A stretch of 64,000 bases of DNA from Oceanospirillaceae bacterium (GTDB taxonomy: Bacteria > Pseudomonadota > Gammaproteobacteria > Pseudomonadales > Oceanobacteraceae), in the NCBI GenBank assembly GCA_024234265.1, contig JACKOM010000003.1:256032-320031 (forward strand), read 5' to 3'. Shown piece by piece: positions 16,419 to 22,912 of the stretch. The position numbers were made by a program, and so were the translations under genes. Under the pieces are notes generated by a model, which was not told the origin of the DNA, searched no databases, and saw only the letters and a program-made list of their open reading frames with translations. Numbering within the stretch: the stretch's first letter is position 1; each line of letters starts with the position of its first letter.

Positions 16419-17918
16419 TCAGGCGCTGTGCTGTTTTTTCAGGGCCGGTGAATGTTGCACCACATGGTAAGCTGCCATATCCAGCTTACGGGTCATGCGC
16501 CGGTAAGCAAAGGTAGTGCCCGGCCAAATGGTGAAGTTACGCCCGTCGGCCTGCTGATACCAGCTGTTACAACCACTGCTCCATACGGTATTGCGTAAAT
16601 CCTGCTGAATTTTTTCATTAAAGGCGTTTTGCACTTCGCGTTTAACATCCAGATACAGGGCGCCACTTTTTTGCTGCTGGGTGATGGCATCAACAATATA
16701 TTTAGCCTGGCTTTCAATGAAATAAATCACCGAGCTGTGACCTGTGCCGGTATTTGGCCCAACTAACTGGTGGAAATTCGGAAAGCCCGCCACGTTAATG
16801 CCCTTGTAAGCTTCTGCGCCATTGGCCCAGGCATCCAATAAAGCCCGGCCATTTAAACCGGTAATCGGGAAACCCTGCATATATTCACGGGGGTCTGTCA
16901 CAAAACCTGTGCCGAGAATAATCACATCGGTTTCGCGGCGCACACCATCACGGCTCTGGATATAATTTTCACCAATTTCGCTGATGCCTTCGGTAATTAA
17001 CTGCACATTACTGCGGTTAAAGGTCGGCAAATAACGGTTGCTGATTAAAATACGTTTACAGCCAATGGTGTAATCCGGGGTGAGTTTTTTACGGATTTCT
17101 GCATCACGCACCCGCACGCGGATATGAATACGTGCTAATAATTCTGCCAGGCGTGCAATCGCCGGGTTGCGCATAGGTAAAATACGCATTTCATTTTTGA
17201 CATAAATAAAACCGCGGTATAACTGGCGCAGGGGCGGCACGGCTTTAAACAGGAATTTTTCTACTCTGGTATAAGCACGTTCATTACGCGGTAAAACCCA
17301 TGCCGGGGTGCGCTGATATACATCGAGGCGCGCAGCTGCCGGGGCAATTTCCGGCACATACTGAATGGCGCTGCCACCTGTGCCAATCGAGGCAATACGT
17401 TTACCGGCAAGCTCACAGCTGTGGTCCCACTGGGCGCTGTGCATCACTTTGCCACGGAAATTTTCCAGCCCTTTAATTTTCGGAATAGCCGGCACATGCA
17501 GGGGGCCTGTGCCCATAATAAAATGCCGCGCCTGGTACTGCTGGCCATCTTTGCAGCGGATATTCCACAGGCCGCTGTGTTCATCAAAATGGGCGGCCTG
17601 CACTTCACGGTTGAAGTGCACTTTCTGACGTAAATTTAATGTTTGTGCGGTGGCGAGAATATACGCCTGAATTTCGTGCCACGGAGAAAATACGTGGCTC
17701 CAGTTCGGGTTGCCCGCAAACGAAAATGAATATAAATGGCTTTGCACATCGCAGGCACAACCCGGGTAGGTATTTTCCCGCCAGGTGCCACCCACTTCAG
17801 CGGCTTTTTCCAGAATCACATAATTATTCAGGCCGGCTTTCTGCAGCGCATGGGCCATGCCCAGACCAGAAAAACCACTGCCCACGATCAGGGCATCCAC
17901 CACGGGTACTACCGCCAT
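16419..17918 (-). CDS. Flavin monooxygenase, Baeyer-Villiger type
   Basis: FAD- and NADPH-dependent oxygenation of a ketone or aldehyde to an ester or lactone is inferred. The 499-residue protein has the FAD-binding GSGFSGLG (13-20), GGTWREN (43-49), the Baeyer-Villiger fingerprint FRGKVMHSAQWD (154-165, pattern FxGxxxHxxxWD) and a second nucleotide-binding GTGGSA (179-184). A longer frame reaches 17996, but the ATG at 17918 has GAGG before it and puts the FAD motif at the usual distance. Downstream is an esterase-like hydrolase and upstream, divergent, an AraC regulator, together suggesting a small ketone or alkanone degradation unit. Confidence 0.92.
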   Translation of the reverse strand: MAVVPVVDALIVGSGFSGLGMAHALQKAGLNNYVILEKAAEVGGTWRENTYPGCACDVQSHLYSFSFAGNPNWSHVFSPWHEIQAYILATAQTLNLRQKVHFNREVQAAHFDEHSGLWNIRCKDGQQYQARHFIMGTGPLHVPAIPKIKGLENFRGKVMHSAQWDHSCELAGKRIASIGTGGSAIQYVPEIAPAAARLDVYQRTPAWVLPRNERAYTRVEKFLFKAVPPLRQLYRGFIYVKNEMRILPMRNPAIARLAELLARIHIRVRVRDAEIRKKLTPDYTIGCKRILISNRYLPTFNRSNVQLITEGISEIGENYIQSRDGVRRETDVIILGTGFVTDPREYMQGFPITGLNGRALLDAWANGAEAYKGINVAGFPNFHQLVGPNTGTGHSSVIYFIESQAKYIVDAITQQQKSGALYLDVKREVQNAFNEKIQQDLRNTVWSSGCNSWYQQADGRNFTIWPGTTFAYRRMTRKLDMAAYHVVQHSPALKKQHSA

Positions 17919-18051
17919 ATCCACCTCGCCTTTTTTGTTATTGTGCAGGCCGCCGGAATGGAAGATTCCGGCCAGTTTGAAGCGCAGTATAGGCAAGGTG
18001 CTTTATGGCCTGATATGCTGGCCCCACAACAAACTTGATAACAACGGCCAT

Positions 18052-19065
18052 ATGAGCACACGATCCATTCTGGGCTTTTTGTATACGGTGCAGGGCCTTG
18101 CGGCACGGGGCATCACCACCAGCGACATACTTGCCGCCCATGGCCTGGACCTCAACAAACTTGACCCTAACGGCCAGATATCCCGCGACCGTGAATTACA
18201 GCTGCTCGCGGAGCTGTTTGCGCGGGTGCAGGGCAGCAGCATAGGCCTGAGCCTGGGCGGCAGTTTTGGCCTGGCCGGTTACGGCCCTTTTACTATGTTG
18301 CTGATGACAGCCGCCAACGTGTTTGAGGCCTGCAAGGCCGGCATTCAGTACCAGAAACTCACCTACCTGTATGGCGAGCTGAGCATGCAAATTGAAGGCA
18401 GCCGCGTGGGCCTGTGCATCACCCCCAGCCACCTGCCCGAAGGTTTGCAGCGCTTCCTGATCGACCGGGATTTAGCCGGCATGTACCGCCTGTTGAAGGA
18501 TATGTCGGCCAGTGTCAACGAACCCATGGACCTCGATGAAGTCTGGCTGCCCTACCCGGAACCCGCCGACAGCCAGGTGTACCAGAAGTACTTTGCCTGC
18601 AAAGTCAGATTTGGCCAAAGCGGCAGCGCCCTGTGGCTGAAAAACCCCAATCTGGGCCGCGCCTTCCCCCAGGCTAACCCCATGGCTTTTCGCCTCTACC
18701 AGCAGCAATGTGACCAGCTGCTGCACCAGCAACAGCAAAGCAGCAGCGGCAGCCTTGCCGAACGGATACGCGAATACCTGCAGTTATACGATAACGGCCT
18801 GCCGCGCCTCGCCGATGTGTGTGTGAATATGGGCATACCGGAACGCACCCTGCGCCGCAAACTCAGCGCCCAGCACACCAGCTATCAGCAATTGGTGGAT
18901 GAGGTACGCCAGCAAAAGGCCCTGCACTGGTTACAACACAGTGAAATGAGCATTGAACGCATCGCCGAAAAACTCGGTTATGCCGAAGCCGCCGCCTTTA
19001 ATCATGCCTTCCAGCGCTGGACAGGCAAAAGCCCGCGGGCGGTGCGCAAGCAGAACCGCAGCTGA
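18052..19065 (+). CDS. AraC-family transcriptional regulator
   Basis: 337 residues. The N-terminal two thirds match the arabinose-binding-like domain of the OruR/MmoR-type AraC regulators (GSFGLAGYGPF near residues 72-82); the C terminus has two helix-turn-helix motifs (LADVCVNMGIPERTLRRKL and IERIAEKLGYAEAAAFNHAF) ending FQRWTGKSPRAVRKQ. An open frame extends back to 17857 inside the monooxygenase gene but is antisense; ATG 18052 is the sensible start. It is divergent from the monooxygenase-hydrolase pair across 133 bases, so it probably controls them. Confidence 0.92.
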   Translation: MSTRSILGFLYTVQGLAARGITTSDILAAHGLDLNKLDPNGQISRDRELQLLAELFARVQGSSIGLSLGGSFGLAGYGPFTMLLMTAANVFEACKAGIQYQKLTYLYGELSMQIEGSRVGLCITPSHLPEGLQRFLIDRDLAGMYRLLKDMSASVNEPMDLDEVWLPYPEPADSQVYQKYFACKVRFGQSGSALWLKNPNLGRAFPQANPMAFRLYQQQCDQLLHQQQQSSSGSLAERIREYLQLYDNGLPRLADVCVNMGIPERTLRRKLSAQHTSYQQLVDEVRQQKALHWLQHSEMSIERIAEKLGYAEAAAFNHAFQRWTGKSPRAVRKQNRS

Positions 19066-19143
19066 ATTGCAGGCCAAGACAGCCCCCCTTAAAACGGCTA
19101 CAATCCTCCGCGTTTTTCTCCGACAGCAAAAAGAAGATTCCCC

Positions 19144-19863
19144 ATGGGCAGAGCGTATCAGAACCGTAAAGAATCCATGGCCAAAACGGCCGGCATGAAG
19201 ACCAAGGTATATTCCAAATTTGGCCGCGAAATTTATATTTGCGCCAAAGCGGGCGGCACCGACCCCATGGGCAACCTGGCCCTGCGCAGCATGATCGACC
19301 GCGCTAAAAAAGCCCAGGTACCTGCCCACGTCATTGAAAAAGCCATCGATAAAGCCAAAGGCGGCGCGGGTGAAAACTTCCTGCCAGCCCTGTACGAAGG
19401 CATGGGCCCGGGCGGCGCCATGGTATTAATCCGCGCCCTGACCGATAACGGCAACCGCACCTTCGGTGAAATCCGTGGTGTATTCACCAAGTGCAAAGCC
19501 AAACTCGGCACCCAGGGTTCGGTTTCCCACATGTTCGATCACCGCGCCATGTTTGTATTTAAAGGCGAAGATGAAGAAAAAACCCTCGAAGCCCTGATGG
19601 AAGCCGACGTGGATGTGAACGACATCGAATGCGATGACGGCATGATCACAGTACTGGTACCACCCAACGACTTCTTCAAATGCAAAACCGCATTAAACGA
19701 AGCCTTCGGTGAAGTGGATTTTGAAGTGGAAGAAATCACCTACCTGCCACAATCCGAACACGAAATCACAGGGGATGATGTAGCGGCGTTTGAGAAATTC
19801 GAAGCCCTGCTCAACGACCTCGAAGACGTGCAGGAGATTTACCACAACGGCGTGTTTAACTAA
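19144..19863 (+). CDS. YebC/TACO1-family protein
   Basis: 239 residues beginning MGRAYQNRKESMAKTA, with GREIYICAKAGGTDP, NLALRSMIDRAKKAQVP and GGAMVLIRALTDNGNRT, all typical of the YebC/PmpR family. Members are reported as DNA-binding regulators and, more recently, as ribosome-associated factors easing translation of difficult stretches; which applies here cannot be seen. The N terminus (GRAYQN instead of GHSKW) places it in the YeeN-like subgroup. It is a single gene followed by a long terminator. Confidence 0.92.
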   Translation: MGRAYQNRKESMAKTAGMKTKVYSKFGREIYICAKAGGTDPMGNLALRSMIDRAKKAQVPAHVIEKAIDKAKGGAGENFLPALYEGMGPGGAMVLIRALTDNGNRTFGEIRGVFTKCKAKLGTQGSVSHMFDHRAMFVFKGEDEEKTLEALMEADVDVNDIECDDGMITVLVPPNDFFKCKTALNEAFGEVDFEVEEITYLPQSEHEITGDDVAAFEKFEALLNDLEDVQEIYHNGVFN

Positions 19864-19877
19864 GCCGCCCAGGTAAC

Positions 19878-19930
19878 AAAAAGGGAGACGGGAGAGGCTG
19901 ATAAACTGCCTCTCCCGTCTCCCTTTTTAG
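19878..19930. terminator. Bidirectional rho-independent terminator with 21-bp stem
   Basis: A perfect 21-bp inverted repeat (19878-19898 with 19908-19928) around a 9-base loop, with A and T runs at the outer ends. It ends the YebC-family transcript and can serve the minus-strand gene at 19956-20345. Confidence 0.9.
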
Positions 19931-19954
19931 CTTCTAGCTTCTGGCTTCTGGCTG
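19929..19954. repeat. Heptameric tandem repeat (AGCTTCT type)
   Basis: Three and a half units: AGCTTCT, AGCTTCT, GGCTTCT, GGCTG, starting at the last bases of the terminator. The same heptamer, in four perfect copies, follows another terminator at 22881-22908. Confidence 0.75.
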
Positions 19955-19955
19955 A

Positions 19956-20345
19956 TTATTTCCTGCGGCTGATCGCCGCCGACACCATTTCCCCTTCCTG
20001 ATAAATCAGCGCGCCCTCAAATTTACCGGCCATATCCCAGTATTGCCAGGTGCCCACCATAGCGCCGTTTTCATAATGGCCTTCGGCATTTAACTGGCCA
20101 TTGCCCCACCAGGCTTTATAGGGGCCATGTACGGCTGCGTGCTCCTGATATTCACCCTCACACCACTCTTCACGCACACCGGCTTTCTGCTCGGTTTTAT
20201 AACGCGTGCCCGGCGGGCAACTGATGGCAGCCGCCGGTGGCAGCGCCTGTTGAACAGGCGGCTGGGCCACGGCCGGCGGCGGGGGTGTTAATTCAGCGGC
20301 CAGCGCTGCCATGGGCAGCAAACAGGCCAGCATCAGGCGTTGCAT
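19956..20345 (-). CDS. Secreted protein with MORN-like repeats
   Basis: 129 residues: signal peptide (about 1-16), a Pro/Ala/Gln-rich linker, then a C-terminal part with two MORN_2-like units (GPYKAWWGNGQLNAEGHY and GTWQYWDMAGKFEGALIY). Two Cys (in ISCPPG and EEWCEGEY) could pair. Such repeats are found in antitoxin-like and envelope proteins; no function is claimed. The ATG at 20345 has AAGGATC upstream; GTG 20348 is an alternative. Confidence 0.75.
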   Translation of the reverse strand: MQRLMLACLLPMAALAAELTPPPPAVAQPPVQQALPPAAAISCPPGTRYKTEQKAGVREEWCEGEYQEHAAVHGPYKAWWGNGQLNAEGHYENGAMVGTWQYWDMAGKFEGALIYQEGEMVSAAISRRK

Positions 20346-20465
20346 CACAAGATCCTTTTGGCGGAATTCCACAGGGTTTTTCAAAGGCGGGCAGATTACC
20401 CCATAGCAGGCCCAAGGCGGATTATGGACAGGGCTAAATACGCAGAGAGTATGAGACCAAAACGT

Positions 20466-20777
20466 TTACTGAACAGTTCGTACCCGCAGGGCATCGGCGT
20501 ATAAAAGCATCCATAGCCCCAGCCAGAAAAAAACCAGCGGAAACATAGCCATGCCGGCCAGCACAAACAGGCATAACCAGGCACGCTGCAGCCCCCACAA
20601 AAACAGGCCAATCAATACCGAACCCAATAACAGACGTAAAAAATCAAAGACCAGCCGCGCAAAATAATCCTGCGGCCACCAATAAAGCACCACACAGATC
20701 AGCAGGGCCATCACCAGCACGGATACTTTAAATAATTGCGTATATTTGCGTGTTACCTGAACTTCCTGCCAACCCAC
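20466..20777 (-). CDS. Small integral membrane protein of unknown function
   Basis: About 103 residues, dominated by three hydrophobic segments rich in Leu, Val, Trp and Phe. I do not recognise the family. The start is unsure: a TTG at 20801 is possible, but GTG 20777 has AAGGGC 6 bases upstream. It reads away from the MITE-like element that begins at 20851. Confidence 0.5.
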   Translation of the reverse strand: MGWQEVQVTRKYTQLFKVSVLVMALLICVVLYWWPQDYFARLVFDFLRLLLGSVLIGLFLWGLQRAWLCLFVLAGMAMFPLVFFWLGLWMLLYADALRVRTVQ

Positions 20778-20850
20778 GATACAGCCCTTTTTATAAATCA
20801 AAAAACGAATCCGGAATCACATGCAACAAGTGCATTAATTCAGAGGTTCC

Positions 20851-21121
20851 CCAGGGAACCTCTAAATAACTCGGTGCCCGCGTCGGCTTTGCGAAAAAAA
20901 TCAGATCAAGGCGCAGATTTGCAGGCATAACGGGTTACGTCAAAAAGCTGCAACACCGAGCTGGTTTGTTTCGCAAAGCCCCTTCGGGCGCAGGCTGCCA
21001 GTCGATCTGGCTGCGTTGGCGATTTTGTAAAGGACCCATCATTTACTTCAATCGCCGCCTTGCCAATATCAACTGGCAGCACATGCGCGACGCTGTGCAG
21101 AGTTATTCAGAGGCTCCCTGG
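20851..21121. mobile_element. MITE-like element, 271 bp, with 22-bp terminal inverted repeats
   Basis: The ends CCAGGGAACCTCT-AAATAACTC (20851-20872) and its inverse at 21100-21121 match at 20 of 22 positions. Inside are further inverted pairs: GGCTTTGCGAAA (20885-20896) with TTTCGCAAAGCC (20969-20980), and CTCGGTG (20870-20876) with CACCGAG (20954-20960). No open frame of note is inside, so it is non-autonomous. Bases outside the left end (AGAGGTTCC) are themselves complementary to the end, and I see no clear target duplication. A solo end is at 3683-3708. Confidence 0.75.
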
Positions 21122-21248
21122 TAAATATCCGCCGATTTTACCGCTAAAAAATACATTGGCGGTAAACACCTTAGCCATTTTTCAGTAAAAAATGTATTGC
21201 ATACTCGCGATGGCCCAAGGCCACCCACCCACGTCGAGGATAATAAAA

Positions 21249-22028
21249 ATGAAAAGCTATCTGTTAGCCGGCCTGCTGTTATGCAGCACTTTCAGCCACG
21301 CCAGTGATTTTGCCAAACTGGACGAAGCCCTGCCCGCCAACGGCATTATTAATAACCACGAACCCGTATTTGATTTTGATGGGGATGGCTGCCTGCCCAG
21401 TGCCGGCATCAGCCGCCTGGGTGAACAAAACAGCGGTTTAAAAACCTCCGGCAGCATTACCGGCGGCTGCCGCTCCGGTAACTTTATGCTGCTCTCCAAC
21501 ACCCTGCACCGCTACATGTGTAAAACCAGCGGTAGCGATAAATACTGCGTGCATTTTTATGCCCTGTATTTTTTAAAAGACCAATTATTTAACACCTTTG
21601 GTGGTGGCCACCGTCACGATTGGGAGCATGCCGCCGTATGGACAAAAAATGGTACAGTGACACACGGCAGTTACAGTGCCCACGGTGATTTATACACAGA
21701 CGTGGCCGCTAATTTACCCTTCCAGAATGGCCATTTAAAAATTGTGTATCACAAAGATGGTGTCACCACCCATGCCTTTCGTTTTGCCAAAAGCGGTGAA
21801 ATTGCGGAAAACCCCTATGGAGCATTTATCACCCCCACTATTACCAGCTGGTATGTGATGATAGGTGACGGGGTCAGCAACCAGCAGATGCGCGATAAAT
21901 TAAATAGCTTTGATTATGGTTCGGCCACCATTCCCATGAAGGACAGTAACTTCGTGAATAATGTAAATAATTATAAACCTGCGGAATATCCGACTTTTAC
22001 CACCGCGGATATGACAGCGGCGCAATAA
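21249..22028 (+). CDS. Secreted NLP / NPP1-family (necrosis- and ethylene-inducing-like) protein
   Basis: 259 residues with a signal peptide (cleavage near SHA-S, residues 16-18). The family heptapeptide GHRHDWE is present at 120-126, within FGGGHRHDWEHAAVW, and supplies the metal-binding surface needed for membrane damage in plant-pathogen NLPs. Cys48 and Cys74 are placed to form a disulfide, and Cys91/Cys100 possibly a second, as in type-2-like NLPs. In oomycetes, fungi and Pectobacterium these proteins bind glycosyl-inositol-phosphoceramide and lyse eudicot cells; whether the target here is plant or algal is unknown. ATG 21249 follows GAGGA; an upstream frame to 21192 has no such site. Confidence 0.92.
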   Translation: MKSYLLAGLLLCSTFSHASDFAKLDEALPANGIINNHEPVFDFDGDGCLPSAGISRLGEQNSGLKTSGSITGGCRSGNFMLLSNTLHRYMCKTSGSDKYCVHFYALYFLKDQLFNTFGGGHRHDWEHAAVWTKNGTVTHGSYSAHGDLYTDVAANLPFQNGHLKIVYHKDGVTTHAFRFAKSGEIAENPYGAFITPTITSWYVMIGDGVSNQQMRDKLNSFDYGSATIPMKDSNFVNNVNNYKPAEYPTFTTADMTAAQ

Positions 22029-22091
22029 CGCTGGACGCTGGACGCTGGACGCTGGACGCTGGACGCTGGACGCTGGACGCTGGACGCTGGA
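22029..22091. repeat. Nine perfect copies of the heptamer CGCTGGA
   Basis: Nine perfect head-to-tail copies start directly after the stop codon of the NLP gene. Length 7 is not a multiple of 3 and the array is outside the coding region. It differs in sequence from the AGCTTCT arrays nearby but has the same period. Confidence 0.9.
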
Positions 22092-22289
22092 AATTATTTT
22101 GCTTTAAGCCGGCAATGCAAGCTGCACGGCGCTTTATTTACCGCCCCTAAAATCCCTCCCCCCCTGTGACCGACGTATCACTCCTGAAAAGAAAGCTTTC
22201 AAACCGCAGCGAGTGACTGGTCACAAGCAGTGAAATACCTTAATTTACCGGCGCGAAAAAACACCACACTCTCACCCAAAGGAATGATA

Positions 22290-22826
22290 ATGAAAAATAT
22301 ATTTTTAGCGCTGTGCGCAGCCAGCCTTTTTTTAACTGGTTGCGGCTCACACCAGACAGTGCCCGCTGTTGAACAAGCCAAGTTAAGCGATAAATTTCAG
22401 TTAAAAAATGTTTCACTGACCCTCACCGAGAGTGTAACCCCAAAAACTGAGTATCACAGCGAAGGTGAGTTTCAGACATTAATTCAATCCGGTATTCAGC
22501 AAAACTTAACCCAGGCCGACTTATTAACATCTGATACTTCGGCCAACAGTATAGATATTAAAATTACCTATAAACGCCAATTTATGCTTGATGCAACCCC
22601 GTTTCCGGCAGATGCCCTCCGATATCCAAGCATTGATTATGTAATCAATGTAACCGATGGAGATAAAACCATCCGCACCATCACCCGCAACGATTTTATG
22701 TTTAGAGGCGGTATTTTTACACCATTCAAAATCATGTTTGGTGTATTGAATGAAAAAGATGATGAATCAATATTTATTACCGCATTAAACAAAAAATTAG
22801 CCAAAGAAATTCAAAGCCTTGAATAA
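22290..22826 (+). CDS. Lipoprotein of unknown function
   Basis: 178 residues; the hydrophobic start ends in the lipobox FLTGC, so it is a lipoprotein. The rest, around IDIKITYKRQF and NVTDGDKTIRTITRNDFM, looks like a beta-rich periplasmic domain; I do not recognise the family. ATG 22290 is preferred over ATG 22284 because AAAGGA lies 6 bases upstream. The 198 bases before it, after the heptamer array, show no clear feature. Confidence 0.75.
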   Translation: MKNIFLALCAASLFLTGCGSHQTVPAVEQAKLSDKFQLKNVSLTLTESVTPKTEYHSEGEFQTLIQSGIQQNLTQADLLTSDTSANSIDIKITYKRQFMLDATPFPADALRYPSIDYVINVTDGDKTIRTITRNDFMFRGGIFTPFKIMFGVLNEKDDESIFITALNKKLAKEIQSLE

Positions 22827-22840
22827 AGTCGTTATCGAAT

Positions 22841-22880
22841 AAAAAATCCCGGTGCAGTTACCCGCACCGGGATTTAAAAT
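22841..22880. terminator. Bidirectional rho-independent terminator
   Basis: Perfect 12-bp stem AAATCCCGGTGC / GCACCGGGATTT (22844-22855 and 22864-22875), 8-base loop, A run to the left and a short T run to the right. It can serve both the lipoprotein gene and, from the other side, the large hydrolase gene. Confidence 0.85.
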
Positions 22881-22908
22881 AGCTTCTAGCTTCTAGCTTC
22901 TAGCTTCT
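22881..22908. repeat. Four perfect copies of the heptamer AGCTTCT
   Basis: Four head-to-tail copies plus the degenerate AGCCTCA, placed between the terminator and the stop codon of the hydrolase gene at 22913. The same unit occurs at 19929-19954, also touching a terminator. Confidence 0.85.
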
Positions 22909-22912
22909 AGCC

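Noticed and set aside
17857..18051. N-terminal extension of the AraC regulator
   Set aside because: The extension lies antisense to the monooxygenase start and has no family similarity; ATG 18052 gives the usual length.
22881..22908. CRISPR-like array
   Set aside because: Repeats are 7 bases long and contiguous, with no spacers and no cas genes.
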